Shown piece by piece: positions 1-9,066 of a stretch of 64,000 nucleotides of DNA. Each line of letters opens with the position of its first letter. Position 1 is the stretch's first letter. Source of the DNA: CAZPUR01 sp964589815. Its GTDB lineage: Bacteria; Patescibacteriota; Microgenomatia; UBA1400. The position numbers and the translations under genes were made by a program. The stretch spans positions 1 through 64,000 of the forward strand of contig CAZPUR010000001.1 in the NCBI GenBank assembly GCA_964589815.1, in the 5' to 3' direction. The notes beneath the pieces were generated by a model. It ran no database searches. It was not told the origin of the DNA and worked only from the letters and a program-made list of their open reading frames with translations.

Positions 1-160
1 GCTTGATTTTTCAGCAAATTTTATCCCCGTCCCTCAAATCTCGTTTTCAAAAGCTCAACCTGAACAATATCATCAAAAGCTTTTAAAATCGAAGAAATTG
101 TAATTCTTGGTAATTGAGGTACAGCGAGCATTTTATTATAACTTGTAGTAAAATGATAAT

Positions 161-349
161 ATGTTGGAGGGAAATAGAGATAAGCAGGCTGAGGATCAAT
201 ATCTGGAAGAACATATACAAATTGCCAAGGAATGGGCAGACATACTTGGTGAACCAGCAGAAATAGCCCAAGGACGGCAATTAATATCAGTAGATACCGA
301 TCGAGGAAAAGATCCATTATGTCGTGCCTGTCGTCAATGTAAAATGTAA
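161..349 (+). CDS. small hypothetical protein (62 aa)
   Basis: A short, hydrophilic, acidic protein with a C-terminal Cys pair (CRACRQC) that could bind a metal or form a disulfide. No family is recognised. The ATG lies directly after AT-rich sequence with TATTAT- and GATAAT-like hexamers, the near-leaderless layout seen at many genes in this window, and there is no Shine-Dalgarno. An overlapping minus-strand reading frame (21-317) starts with a hydrophobic helix and cannot be fully excluded, but its composition is less gene-like. The reality of this gene is uncertain. Confidence 0.35.
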   Translation: MLEGNRDKQAEDQYLEEHIQIAKEWADILGEPAEIAQGRQLISVDTDRGKDPLCRACRQCKM

Positions 350-576
350 TAAGCTAGTCAGAACTTCGTCCACAATGGGGAGCTTTTTAGACTAGAACTT
401 CTTTGATTTTTCCTGATATATTGGGATTTTTCACAATGGTTCGGATAAGGTTTTATGTAGTTAGTCTGTTAGGAACTAGTTGTTGTCATTTAATTGGGAT
501 TAAATTTTTACAGATGGTAAAATATGAAAGCCTGCTTCTTTATTATTCTCTATTTGCCTAGAAGGAAAAAATAATA

Positions 577-1710
577 GTGCTTGAGAGGATTCAGTATTAC
601 GAAGGATATGAAAAGTTAGCTTTTTCTGATTTTTGTCCTGATGAAACGCTAGGGATTGGGTTACCGGCCTTAGTATTAGTTAAAGGCACGGACCAGGCAG
701 AGCGCCGTCAAAGATTACTGGAAACTTATAACAGAGATGGTAAATTCTTAGGAAGAAAGGAGATGCGGGAGTTTTCTGCGGGGTTTGTTTTTAGTTGTCG
801 TTTAGGTTCTTCCATCGAAGACGTTGAGGGGGCTATTTGGAGTAAAGCTTTACTTGAACCTCGTTTCGCAGACTTTTCTGATAATAAGCTTATTTTATGT
901 GAACCAGGCGATATTAATTTAATTGATTTGGAAACATTTCAGGAGCAGACAATAAGACATCCGCTTTTTGGCAGTTTACATTCTGCAGTTGTTGATAGAG
1001 AAGGGGATAAACTATTAATTGCTTCTACGGGATATGACTCACTAATAGAATTGGGTCTTGAGACTCACCAGGAGGCTTGGAGATGGACCGCTTGGCAAAA
1101 TGGTTACCACGTATCACCGTGTGGTGCACTTTTGACAGCTAGTAAAAAACAATTTATAGACTTAAAGGAAAAGGGAATAGAAACATTTTATGTAGGGGAT
1201 TTGGATAGATTTGGAGACTTTGGTTTACCCACGGCTTACAGGACGACACATGTTAATAGTGCAATTTATGATGAAAAGAATTCAGACTCTATTCTTGCCA
1301 CTTTTTTTCATCAAGGTTTTGTAGTGCGAATATCCAAGGCAACCGGTGAGAGTGAAATACTAATGGAGGGACTGAGAAACCCACATGGTTTAAAGCGAAC
1401 AGGAAGTGGTTATATCGTTACAGATACTAAAAGTGGCATTTGGTTTCAAACAAATGAGGACTTTCAGGTTATACAAGAAGTGAATTTTCAAGAATTTCCA
1501 GGGAAGCTTGAGGGTTTGGACAACTTAGAGTGGCTTCAATGTGTTTCAGAGTTTCCAGAAGGACTGTTTGTAGGAGTGGATGCCAATAGAGCTTCTGCAA
1601 TTATTTTTGATCCTAATAACAGGAAGTATAATCAATTGAGCATTAATCCAGAGTGGTCGGTTCAATCAATTTTGTCCCTTACAGAAGAAAATTTTCAAAA
1701 ATTAACTTAA
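577..1710 (+). CDS. hypothetical protein, probable beta-propeller
   Basis: 377 aa, probably cytoplasmic: no signal peptide or membrane segment. It starts with GTG, preceded by GAAGGA about 10 bases upstream. Several spaced segments read like propeller blades: DREGDKLLIASTGYDSLIEL near residue 150, and GLRNPHGLKRTGSGYIVTDT near residue 270, which resembles NHL or SMP-30-type repeats ('NPHG...D...IW'). This suggests a six-bladed beta-propeller binding or lyase fold, but no catalytic set can be assigned and the substrate is unknown. It stands alone, with about 190 bp to the next gene. Confidence 0.6.
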   Translation: MLERIQYYEGYEKLAFSDFCPDETLGIGLPALVLVKGTDQAERRQRLLETYNRDGKFLGRKEMREFSAGFVFSCRLGSSIEDVEGAIWSKALLEPRFADFSDNKLILCEPGDINLIDLETFQEQTIRHPLFGSLHSAVVDREGDKLLIASTGYDSLIELGLETHQEAWRWTAWQNGYHVSPCGALLTASKKQFIDLKEKGIETFYVGDLDRFGDFGLPTAYRTTHVNSAIYDEKNSDSILATFFHQGFVVRISKATGESEILMEGLRNPHGLKRTGSGYIVTDTKSGIWFQTNEDFQVIQEVNFQEFPGKLEGLDNLEWLQCVSEFPEGLFVGVDANRASAIIFDPNNRKYNQLSINPEWSVQSILSLTEENFQKLT

Positions 1711-1901
1711 GCTGAGAGGTATTCTAGTTAGAGTAGGTGCTTTTTAGGGTTCGGATAATATCACTGCAAATTCAAAGAATTTTGTTAATTTTCAGTGTAA
1801 ACCCACAGGGAGAGCCAGGCGGAACTGAATATAACTTTATCTTCAATATCTTTAATTCCCAGGACTTTATTAAATCATTCCAGTCTAATAAAATATAGAG
1901 A

Positions 1902-2480
1902 ATGAAAATACTTGTTTTTACTGAAGGAACAATTTTAATGCACTTGTCAGCCAAAAACGTTAGCCGAGAAGAACGCGTCAAACAATCCCAAGCAACAGGT
2001 ATTCAAAGAGAGGAAAGACAAATTGCCTATAATACCAATGTTGAGCCTCCTGTAGTTGAAAAAGGTTCTGTCTACGATTTAGCCAGCTATATTCCTGTGG
2101 GAAGTGCCGTTAACAAACTCCTTAATTGGGAGAGTCAGGGGGCTGAAATTTGTTATTTGACCTCAAGAAGAATAAAAAGCGAGATTGATACCATTAAGCA
2201 GATTCTAAAAAAATACAATTTTCCCAATGCTTCAAATCTCTATTACCGCCAACAAGGAGAGGATTATAAAGATGTGGCCGAAAGACTAATGCCTGATGTT
2301 TTAATTGAAGACGACTGTGAGAGTATTGGAGGAGAAAAAGAGATGGCTTACACCGATATTAAACCTGAGCTTAAAAAGAAAATTAAATCAGTTGTTGTTA
2401 AAGAATTTGAAGGAATTGACCATTTGGATAACCAGCTCTTTCCAAATGACCAACATAGGCAGAATTTAAGCCAGCGGTAA
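1902..2480 (+). CDS. HAD-like hypothetical protein with degenerate motif I
   Basis: 192 aa. The N-terminus (MKILVFTEGT) sits where HAD hydrolases carry DxDGT, but the nucleophile Asp is Thr or Glu here. A later YLTSRR segment (near residue 88) resembles HAD motif II, and DVLIEDDCESIGG (near residue 132) resembles the acidic motif IV that holds magnesium. By fold it is probably HAD-like; catalysis is doubtful because the motif I aspartate is not evident. The C-terminal 40 residues are charged. AATATAGAGA lies 5-15 bases before the ATG, consistent with near-leaderless transcription. Confidence 0.5.
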   Translation: MKILVFTEGTILMHLSAKNVSREERVKQSQATGIQREERQIAYNTNVEPPVVEKGSVYDLASYIPVGSAVNKLLNWESQGAEICYLTSRRIKSEIDTIKQILKKYNFPNASNLYYRQQGEDYKDVAERLMPDVLIEDDCESIGGEKEMAYTDIKPELKKKIKSVVVKEFEGIDHLDNQLFPNDQHRQNLSQR

Positions 2481-2521
2481 GCAACGTCTTGAACCCGAAT
2501 GTTAAAATATCTTATTAAGAT

Positions 2522-3169
2522 ATGGAAAAGACAGAAAGGCACAGAATATTAGATATTGGTGGGGGTCCCGACTGGCAACCCTGGCTTGATCATCCTGACT
2601 GGTTGCCTGAAGCCATGGCTAATCTCCGTGTAGCCCAACTCGCTAGAGAAGACTCTGATGGTATTTATATAGTTCTTGATAAAGATATTCCTAGGCCAGA
2701 AGCAGAAACACTGCTTAGTGAATTACCCAATCTGCATTTTATTGAATCTGAGCTTACTCAAGCCTCCCAACTTTCGTTTGCTGGTGCCTCGGTAGACAGA
2801 ATAGAGATGAATCATATGTGGACACCACTTACAGATATGCCAAGATTGGTAGAAAGACAAGAAATTAAAGGACTTCCGGGAGCAATTGATTATCTGCATG
2901 CACTAGAAGAATCATGTCGAATTCTCAAACCAGGAGGAATCCTATCAATTACCGAAAAAGAAGATAGACTTGATAGAGTAAGATCTTTACTAAGTCGTGA
3001 TTCTTACTTGGAATTGGATGGGTTTTTTATGCATCAACTAGGCTTAGACACGGATACAGGAGCAATTTCACTTACAGAAGTTACGGATTCGAATAGAAGT
3101 CAGTATACTGGTCGTGCCATAGAAAGTCAAAAAAAGAAAGTGTATTGTCTAGAATTAGTTAAAAAGTAG
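2522..3169 (+). CDS. class I SAM-dependent methyltransferase-like protein
   Basis: 215 aa. RILDIGGGPDWQPW at residues 8-21 matches the glycine-rich SAM-binding motif I of Rossmann methyltransferases. SCRILKPGGILSITEKE near residues 130-146 matches the post-motif III strand ('LKPGG'). The linker between them is unusually long and rich in Leu, Pro and Glu. The substrate is not deducible. The ATG directly follows TTAAAATATCTTATTAAGAT, so the mRNA is probably leaderless. The gene before it ends 41 bp upstream, so it may be transcribed independently. Confidence 0.65.
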   Translation: MEKTERHRILDIGGGPDWQPWLDHPDWLPEAMANLRVAQLAREDSDGIYIVLDKDIPRPEAETLLSELPNLHFIESELTQASQLSFAGASVDRIEMNHMWTPLTDMPRLVERQEIKGLPGAIDYLHALEESCRILKPGGILSITEKEDRLDRVRSLLSRDSYLELDGFFMHQLGLDTDTGAISLTEVTDSNRSQYTGRAIESQKKKVYCLELVKK

Positions 3170-3335
3170 AAGTTAACTTAGAGTTATTTAGAATTAAGTT
3201 TTTGAAGCCAAATTTAATGATATTGATACTGAAAGCAATGCTGTTTTATACCAGCAGGTGATTGCTACTTTCAAGTTTTTTGAATTGGGTTCTTGAAGCA
3301 AACCAAGGCTGAAAAGAAAAATCCGCCAACTTTAA

Positions 3336-4241
3336 TTAGTTAGTTAATCTAAAAGTTGTCAGGATTTGTTTAAAAAACTCTTCCTCTTCTTCCGGAGGGA
3401 TAATATTAGGAATTTTTAAATTTTCCTCATAACCAATAATAACGGGTTGTAGTTCGGTCACCAGGGGCCGTTTGACAAATAGGGTTTTTTGCGCATCAAG
3501 AGGAAAATAGTAACTATATTCACCGCAACCTTCTGCCCCTTGGAGGATTTGGTAGCCATTTAAAGAACCGATGGTAAATTCGTCAATAAAGCCTTTTTCC
3601 AGTTTTAATTGGCCATCGACTAAATACTCGGCCACAAAAGACTCAGTACTGTTAGCTAATATAGTTTCTTTTAGGCCTTGATTGTTTAAGTGAAGAATAA
3701 TTTGAAGGTCAGTAATTTTATCTAAATCAATGCCGATGCCGGCAAAATCACAAGGGTCAGCGTGTTCAAAAGGTACAGAGTGTTCTAAGATAACTTTTTT
3801 ATCTTTTTGGACAGAGAGAATAATTTGTGGAGGATATTTAAATTCTATGCCGATAGATTCATCTTTAAATAGCGGCCAGTCAGCGGTTAGGTCAGCCGCA
3901 GGTGTAGCCGTAGAATCGTCTAGACCAGCATCAGGTTCAATGCTAGCTATTGGAGTGGCGATTGGAGAGGGAAGGGAAACAGTAGGGCTTGGGCTTGCTT
4001 TTTCTTCGGGGGCTGGCTGTTTGGTCACCAGGTTTTGGTAAGCAAAAAACCCCGCTACTCCAGAGGCGGTTAAAAATAAAAGAACAATGAGGATTAACAA
4101 TTTAAGATTAAACTTCTTTTGAACTGGGATAGCAGAAGTTTCTAAAGGAGGAGGTGGATTAGTTGGAGGATGAACCTCAGGTGTGACTGGATTGGTTTGA
4201 GGAACTGAAGGGGGATTTTGGGGAGCAGGTTGATTTTCCAT
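3336..4241 (-). CDS. proline-rich single-pass membrane protein
   Basis: 301 aa. Residues 1-40 are a disordered Pro/Gln/Thr-rich cytoplasmic tail. A hydrophobic helix follows at about 47-68 (LKLLILIVLLFLTASGVAGFF), then a Pro/Ser/Thr linker and an extracytoplasmic domain from about 125. That domain starts DESIGIEFKYP, a pattern also present in the proteins at 5425-6126 (DKYGFSFQYP) and 6209-6835 (DNIGLQRFTFNYSP). The three look like distant paralogs with a PsbP-like strand-rich domain. The role is unknown; a surface-exposed location is inferred. Confidence 0.6.
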   Translation of the reverse strand: MENQPAPQNPPSVPQTNPVTPEVHPPTNPPPPLETSAIPVQKKFNLKLLILIVLLFLTASGVAGFFAYQNLVTKQPAPEEKASPSPTVSLPSPIATPIASIEPDAGLDDSTATPAADLTADWPLFKDESIGIEFKYPPQIILSVQKDKKVILEHSVPFEHADPCDFAGIGIDLDKITDLQIILHLNNQGLKETILANSTESFVAEYLVDGQLKLEKGFIDEFTIGSLNGYQILQGAEGCGEYSYYFPLDAQKTLFVKRPLVTELQPVIIGYEENLKIPNIIPPEEEEEFFKQILTTFRLTN

Positions 4242-4342
4242 TAATTAATTATTTAATTCTTCAGAATATTTGTCAAGCCAAATTCCCGAATAAGGGTGAA
4301 CGATAGTTTACTTCATGATTATCTTATGCTAGAGTGGTGCTA

Positions 4343-5428
4343 ATGAATCTTTATGATAAAATCTCCATTTTAGGACCGAGCGCCCAATATGATACTTGTG
4401 GGCCTAAGGATTTTGGCCAGACTAGCAATATTCCCGGCGTTTACCAGGCTAAAGTCGCTGGCAACAGGGTTTGCCGGCTTTTCAAGGTTTTACAGACCAA
4501 TTATTGCCGGAACAACTGTCGTTATTGCGCTTTTCGAAGAGACAGAGCTTGCCAAAGGGTGAGCAGCAGCCCGGAGGAAATGGCCAAAGCTTTTAAATCA
4601 GCTTTTGACCGTCGTTTAGTTGAGGGTTTGTTTTTATCATCCGGGATTTTGAACAACCCGGAAACCACCATGACTAAGATGTTAGATACCGCCCATATTT
4701 TAAGATACAAAAAAAGATATCAAGGTTATTTACATTTAAAAATCATGCCCGGAGCCTCATCTTCTTGTATTAACGAGGCGGCTGAGCTGGCCAACAGAAT
4801 TTCTTTGAATATCGAGTCGCCGACTGAAAAAGATTTAAGCCTGCTTTCGCCTGATAAACAACTGAAAAAAGGATTTTTTTACACCCTTTCTTTAATCAAA
4901 AAAGAACTGAAAAATCGTTTTTTTGCGGGCAAAAAAGTGCCTAGTTTAACCACCCAGTTTGTGGTTGGTGCAGGAGGAGAGACAGATAAAGATATTATTC
5001 AAAAAACCCACTTGCTTTATAAAAACTTTAAACTTACTCGAGTTTTTTATTCTGCTTTTAGACCAGTCAAAAATACTCCTTTAGCAGAAAAGCCAGCCGC
5101 TTCATTGACCCGGGAACATCGTCTATATCAAGCCGACTTCTTGATGAGGTTTTATAGATTTTCTCCTTGGGATATTCCCTTAGACCAAAGAGGTAGTCTT
5201 TCAGAAATCGAAGATCCTAAGACTATTTGGGCCAAAAATCATCCTCAATTTTTTCCAGTTAATCTCAATAAAGCTGATTATTGGCAGCTTTTGAAGGTGC
5301 CAGGGGTTGGACCTAAATCAGCTAAGAAAATTATTAATTTTCGTCAAGAAAAAAAGCTAAATTCTTTTGGCCAATTAGAAAGAAAAAGGTTGCAATTAGA
5401 CAAGGTTAAAGAGTATGGCTGTTTTTAA
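4343..5428 (+). CDS. radical SAM protein, putative DNA modification/repair type
   Basis: 361 aa from the ATG at 4343; two GTG codons at 4334 and 4337 are possible earlier starts. Cysteines 55, 59 and 62 (YCRNNCRYC) form the CxxxCxxC 4Fe-4S site of radical SAM enzymes. The conserved opening (LxxxxxxYDxCG) and the C-terminal helix-hairpin-helix (VNLNKADYWQLLKVPGVGPK, near residue 312) match the family annotated as putative DNA modification/repair radical SAM protein, often linked to a uracil-DNA glycosylase. No such glycosylase lies nearby. The HhH suggests nucleic-acid binding. The stop overlaps the convergent gene by 4 bp. Confidence 0.85.
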   Translation: MNLYDKISILGPSAQYDTCGPKDFGQTSNIPGVYQAKVAGNRVCRLFKVLQTNYCRNNCRYCAFRRDRACQRVSSSPEEMAKAFKSAFDRRLVEGLFLSSGILNNPETTMTKMLDTAHILRYKKRYQGYLHLKIMPGASSSCINEAAELANRISLNIESPTEKDLSLLSPDKQLKKGFFYTLSLIKKELKNRFFAGKKVPSLTTQFVVGAGGETDKDIIQKTHLLYKNFKLTRVFYSAFRPVKNTPLAEKPAASLTREHRLYQADFLMRFYRFSPWDIPLDQRGSLSEIEDPKTIWAKNHPQFFPVNLNKADYWQLLKVPGVGPKSAKKIINFRQEKKLNSFGQLERKRLQLDKVKEYGCF

Positions 5429-6126
5429 TTATTGAGAGTGAGGCTTTGAAGGATTTTTTCAAAAATATCCTGGGGAAAAGAACTAAAAGGCAGGTAGGTG
5501 ACCACAATTATTCCTCCTGAGGCTTCTACGAAGACTTCTTCTAATTCTTCCCCATCATACATGCCTTGCATGGTTCCTTTAATTCTGACTCCTTTTAAAG
5601 GTTGAGGCAGGGAGTTTTGGATGAGAGTGTCCATATAGAATAAATCTTCCGCCTCCTTTAGTTTTTCCGAAACAGTCCGATTGCTCTCAAACCTGATTTC
5701 TATGGGAGTGAGAAAACCGCCGTAAACCTCAGGGACAATAATGAGATTGGTATCAAGATAAACTAAAGCATAAGTTTCACCGTCAGTTTCCTCTAAAAAA
5801 ACAGTCGAAGGATATTGAAAAGAAAAGCCATACTTATCATTGGTATAAGTCATCCAAGCACAGGTTTCTCCGGTACAGCCTTCATCTCGATATTCTGCCA
5901 TCGCCTCTTGATATTCTTTATCAGTTTCCAAATCTTCATCGCCAAAAGGTACTTCCTGGCTTTCTACTTGTTTTCTAGTCATTTTTTGCCCATACCAAAA
6001 GCCAGTATAAACTAGACCAGCGGCAGTAGTTAAAACCAGAAAAAAGGCAAAAAGGGTGATTAAAAAAAACTGAGTTTTCCCAAGAGGTTGTTTTTTAGTA
6101 ACTGATGGAGTTTTTCTAGCAGGCAT
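5425..6126 (-). CDS. single-pass membrane protein with PsbP-like domain
   Basis: 233 aa. A basic N-terminus is followed by one hydrophobic helix at about residues 20-45 (FFLITLFAFFLVLTTAAGLV) and an extracytoplasmic part. The latter contains ETCAWMTYTNDKYGFSFQYP near residues 88-107, the signature shared with its two neighbours. CTGETC could form a disulfide outside the membrane. Function is unknown. It is divergent from the 6209 gene, sharing an 82-bp intergenic region, and overlaps the radical SAM gene tail to tail. Confidence 0.6.
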   Translation of the reverse strand: MPARKTPSVTKKQPLGKTQFFLITLFAFFLVLTTAAGLVYTGFWYGQKMTRKQVESQEVPFGDEDLETDKEYQEAMAEYRDEGCTGETCAWMTYTNDKYGFSFQYPSTVFLEETDGETYALVYLDTNLIIVPEVYGGFLTPIEIRFESNRTVSEKLKEAEDLFYMDTLIQNSLPQPLKGVRIKGTMQGMYDGEELEEVFVEASGGIIVVTYLPFSSFPQDIFEKILQSLTLNN

Positions 6127-6208
6127 ATTTTAATTTTAAGATTAAGGCCAAAAACTGTCAAGTAGTTGTACTTGACGCCAAGACACAAATTGACCTAAAG
6201 TAATATTA

Positions 6209-6835
6209 ATGAAAATGGTAATTAAAATCAAAAAATCAGAAAAAAAATTAATTGTTGGAGTTTTGATAGCTATAGTTTTAATAGCTATTTTTGTGGCCGG
6301 GTTTTTGGCAGGCAGGAAACCAGTGAGATCATTGATTGAGCCAGAAACAGAAGAAAAAACTTTAATTTATGAAAAAGAAGAAACCGAGCCTTCTCCTTGG
6401 CTAAAAGAGCATAGTTTTAAAGCCCAAAATTATACCAGTGATAACATAGGCTTACAAAGATTTACTTTTAATTATTCTCCTGAGTTAGAGATAGTTGTTT
6501 CTGATGAAAGTATGGATAGCCGAAGAATCAGAGTCAAGCCCTTGGGAGAGGAGGTAGAGGAGAGTTATTATATTAGTCTCGATGAACCAGGCCAGAGCTT
6601 GGGTGAAGGGATTAGGACAGAGAAGGAAGGTGAAGTAGTTTACTTGGGCAACAATAAATACACCAAGCACAATGTTTATTATGAACCGGAAAATAGGGTG
6701 GTGATGGTAATTTATGATCCCCAGCCGCCTTTGGAGCTAGGCAATATTTTTATTTCTTGGTGGGATACAACCAGAAAACAAGAAGCTTTGGCTGAAGCAG
6801 AGATTATCCTTAAAACTTTAAGATTAGCAGAATAA
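6209..6835 (+). CDS. single-pass membrane protein with PsbP-like domain
   Basis: 208 aa. A lysine-rich start is followed by one transmembrane helix at about residues 14-35 (IVGVLIAIVLIAIFVAGFLAG) and a soluble outer domain from about 70 onward. It is the third member of a local set with the genes at 3336 and 5425. No enzyme motif is seen. A second in-frame ATG at 6215 could be the start. It lies directly upstream of the ECF sigma gene (68 bp apart), but a separate promoter precedes the sigma gene. Confidence 0.6.
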   Translation: MKMVIKIKKSEKKLIVGVLIAIVLIAIFVAGFLAGRKPVRSLIEPETEEKTLIYEKEETEPSPWLKEHSFKAQNYTSDNIGLQRFTFNYSPELEIVVSDESMDSRRIRVKPLGEEVEESYYISLDEPGQSLGEGIRTEKEGEVVYLGNNKYTKHNVYYEPENRVVMVIYDPQPPLELGNIFISWWDTTRKQEALAEAEIILKTLRLAE

Positions 6836-6888
6836 TTAGGCGGTTAAATTCTTCCTTACTTTGAAATAATCTTTCATCTTGTTTGTAA

Positions 6889-6894
6889 TATAAT
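6889..6894 (+). promoter_or_regulatory. -10 box of the ECF sigma gene
   Basis: A perfect TATAAT ends 9 bases before the ATG at 6904, which would put the transcription start within a few bases of the start codon. A TTGAAA lies at 6861-6866, but with 22 bases of spacing it is too far away to be a good -35 box. Confidence 0.55.
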
Positions 6895-6903
6895 TAGGAA
6901 ATA

Positions 6904-7470
6904 ATGGAGAGGATTAATAAATTATCTGATGAGCAATTAGTGGTTTTGGTCCGGGAAAAGGATCAAGAACGATATAAGGAAATAGTTGAAAGGTATCAAG
7001 AGAAACTCTTGCGTTTTGCCAGTTATTTGATCGGCAGTCAAGACAAAGCTACTGATGTAGTCCAGGAAAGCTTTATTAAAGCTTTTGTCAATTTACAGGG
7101 CTTTGATGCTAAAAAAAAGTTTTCTTCTTGGATTTATAGAATTGTTCATAATGAGGCGATTAACTTTATTAAAAAGCATAAACAAGAAATTTCTTTGGAG
7201 AAAAATAGCTGGGTTAGTCAAAAAATTAAAAGTAAACAGAATTTAGAACAAGAATTAGAAAAAAAAGAGACCAAACAAAGACTCAAATACTTGCTTGATA
7301 AGTTAGAATTAAAATATCGTGAACCCTTGATTCTTTTTTATTTTGAGGATAAGAATTATGAAGAGATATCAGATGTTTTAAGAATGCCTATAGGGACAGT
7401 GGGAACCAGAATTAATCGGGGAAAGAAGTTGTTAAAAGTGCTTTATGAAGGAGGCAACCACCCCGCCTGA
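6904..7470 (+). CDS. ECF-type RNA polymerase sigma factor
   Basis: 188 aa, usual length for group IV sigma factors. Region 2 covers about residues 8-95: an RYQEKLLRFASYLIGS core helix, DVVQESFIKAF for -10 recognition, and FSSWIYRIVHNEAINFIKK. Region 4 covers about 125-182: REPLILFYFEDKNYEEISDV then a helix-turn-helix ending GTVGTRINRGKKLL. The following gene encodes a membrane protein in the place where an anti-sigma factor is usual, but it lacks a recognisable zinc anti-sigma motif. The target promoters are unknown. Confidence 0.9.
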   Translation: MERINKLSDEQLVVLVREKDQERYKEIVERYQEKLLRFASYLIGSQDKATDVVQESFIKAFVNLQGFDAKKKFSSWIYRIVHNEAINFIKKHKQEISLEKNSWVSQKIKSKQNLEQELEKKETKQRLKYLLDKLELKYREPLILFYFEDKNYEEISDVLRMPIGTVGTRINRGKKLLKVLYEGGNHPA

Positions 7471-7490
7471 ACGGAGCGAGGTAAATAAAT

Positions 7491-8054
7491 ATGACCAACC
7501 AAAAAACCAAAAAACTAGATTTCAGTAAAAAAGTAATGAAAGTAATTAAAAACCGCCAAATGAAAATGCGGCCAAGGATTTATTTTGTCTTGGGTTCGAT
7601 TTTATTGGGATTAGGCCTGGCAGGAACAGTAGCTTGCTCTGCCTTTTTTATTAATTTAATTTTATTTACTTTTAAAACTCATCATCCTTTTGTTTTCCTC
7701 ATTTTGGGCAGACATGGTTTGAGGCCATTTTTGCTTACTTTTCCCTGGCTACCCTTTCTAGTCGCCTTCTTAGGGATTTGGGGTGGCAGCAGACTCTTAA
7801 AAAAATATGATATTTCTTACAAAAAGAATTTTTGGGGATTAGTTATTGTTTTACTGATAGCGATTTTGGTTTTAGGGTTTTTAATTCATAGAAGCAATAT
7901 TAATCCTAGATTAGGGAAAATAAGACCACTCAGAGGGTTTTACCAGAGTCAATTGCCAGAAGAAGAAAAACAGATGTTTAGAGAAAAAATAAGGCAACTT
8001 CAACCATCTCCACCTTTTTCTGAAAGAGGAAGGCCACCTTTTTTGTATAAATAA
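7491..8054 (+). CDS. membrane protein following the sigma factor
   Basis: 187 aa. About 35 basic cytoplasmic residues are followed by hydrophobic segments near 33-60, 75-98 and 113-130, then a charged C-terminal tail. It lies 20 bp after the sigma gene and is probably cotranscribed; by position it may be a membrane-bound regulator of that sigma factor, which is inference only. The start region has CCCGCCT...GAGGTAAATAA before ATG, where GAGG is the likely ribosome site. A very similar leader precedes the gene at 40510. Confidence 0.6.
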   Translation: MTNQKTKKLDFSKKVMKVIKNRQMKMRPRIYFVLGSILLGLGLAGTVACSAFFINLILFTFKTHHPFVFLILGRHGLRPFLLTFPWLPFLVAFLGIWGGSRLLKKYDISYKKNFWGLVIVLLIAILVLGFLIHRSNINPRLGKIRPLRGFYQSQLPEEEKQMFREKIRQLQPSPPFSERGRPPFLYK

Positions 8055-8073
8055 TACAAGGAGGTGAGAAAAA

Positions 8074-8523
8074 ATGAAAAAGATCAAAAATTTATTATTA
8101 GTTATTTTTCTTTTATTAATGGGTGGATTGGTTTTAACCAAATCAGCTCAAGCATTCTGGCCTTTTGATTTGCTTAAAAAGAATCAAAATCAAGCTGGCC
8201 AAACACAAACTACTTTTCCCAGCATCATTCAAAAATTAATTGATAAATTCGGTCTTAATCCTGATGAAGTCAATCAGGTATTAGAAGAGGAAAGAGCAGA
8301 AAGAGAGCAGCAAAGGCAAGCTCGTTTTGAAGAAAGATTAGGTCAGATGGTGGAGGAAGGGCAAATTACTGAAGAACAAAAACAGGCGATGCTGAATAAA
8401 AAAGCAGAAATGCAAGAAGAGCGAGGGCAGCATCAGGAAGAAATGAGAAAATGGGCCGAAGAAAACGGCATTGATTGGCAGCCTTCTGGCTTAGGCCTAG
8501 GAAAAGGGTTCAGACATTGGTAA
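8074..8523 (+). CDS. secreted charged protein, DUF2680-like
   Basis: 149 aa. Signal peptide of about 26 residues with a probable cleavage after SAQA (LVLTKSAQAFWPF). The mature part is Glu/Gln/Arg-rich and helical, with motifs such as RLGQMVEEGQITEEQKQAML that recur in DUF2680/YckD-like secreted proteins. Function is unknown; Cpx-type periplasmic sensors have a comparable composition. The site AAGGAGGTGAG, 8 bases before ATG, is a near-perfect Shine-Dalgarno. It is third in the sigma operon, which ends at the hairpin at 8539. Confidence 0.65.
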   Translation: MKKIKNLLLVIFLLLMGGLVLTKSAQAFWPFDLLKKNQNQAGQTQTTFPSIIQKLIDKFGLNPDEVNQVLEEERAEREQQRQARFEERLGQMVEEGQITEEQKQAMLNKKAEMQEERGQHQEEMRKWAEENGIDWQPSGLGLGKGFRHW

Positions 8524-8538
8524 AAATCAAGACCTGAA

Positions 8539-8570
8539 ATTGCCCAGCCCCTCGCGAGGGGCTGGGCAAT
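8539..8570 (+). terminator. perfect 16-bp inverted repeat, probable terminator
   Basis: ATTGCCCAGCCCCTCG is followed directly by its reverse complement, with almost no loop. It sits 16 bases after the stop at 8523. The downstream T-run is weak (TTTATGAT), and TATGAT at 8572-8577 probably serves as the -10 of the next gene. Confidence 0.65.
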
Positions 8571-8589
8571 TTATGATAGAATAAAGGTG

Positions 8590-9066
8590 ATGAAGCCTTC
8601 TTTTAAAACCGGTTTTAGTTTTGGCTTAACCTCAGGCGTAATTACTACTTTAGGATTAATGGTGGGTTTGCATGCCGGCACTCATTCAAAAACAGCCGTT
8701 ATAGGCGGTATCTTAACCATTGCTATTGCCGATGCTTTTTCCGATGCTTTGGGGATTCATATTTCTCAAGAAACCCAAGATAAACATTCAGAAAGATCAG
8801 TTTGGGAAGCCACCCTGGCCGCTTTCATGGCTAAATTTAGTTTTGCCCTGACTTTTGTTTTGCCGATTTTAATTTTTTCACTTGGGAGGGCAGTTTTTGC
8901 CAGTGTCATTTGGGGTCTGTTGGTTTTGGGAATCTACAGTTTCCAGATGGCCAAAAAACAGCATCAACCAGCAGTAAAGATTATTTTTGAACATTTATCC
9001 ATCGCCTTGTTGGTGATTCTAGCGACTCATTTTCTGGGCAACTGGATTGCTGGTATTTTTAGTTAA
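8590..9066 (+). CDS. VIT1/CCC1-type membrane transporter-like protein
   Basis: 158 aa; an in-frame GTG lies just upstream at 8587. It has about five hydrophobic segments. The pattern GLTSGVITTLGLMVGLHAGT, ADAFSDALGIHISQETQ and a second hydrophobic half resembles the vacuolar iron transporter (VIT1/CCC1) family, which moves Fe(II) or Mn(II). The cytosolic metal-binding loop of plant VIT1 is short here. Metal transport is inferred from the family. TATGAT at 8572 lies close to the start. The next gene begins immediately after its stop. Confidence 0.65.
   Translation: MKPSFKTGFSFGLTSGVITTLGLMVGLHAGTHSKTAVIGGILTIAIADAFSDALGIHISQETQDKHSERSVWEATLAAFMAKFSFALTFVLPILIFSLGRAVFASVIWGLLVLGIYSFQMAKKQHQPAVKIIFEHLSIALLVILATHFLGNWIAGIFS

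Noticed and set aside
21..317. 98-codon minus-strand frame with hydrophobic start
   Set aside because: It overlaps the more plausible plus-strand small gene, has no clear ribosome site, and lacks family resemblance; uncertain rather than excluded.
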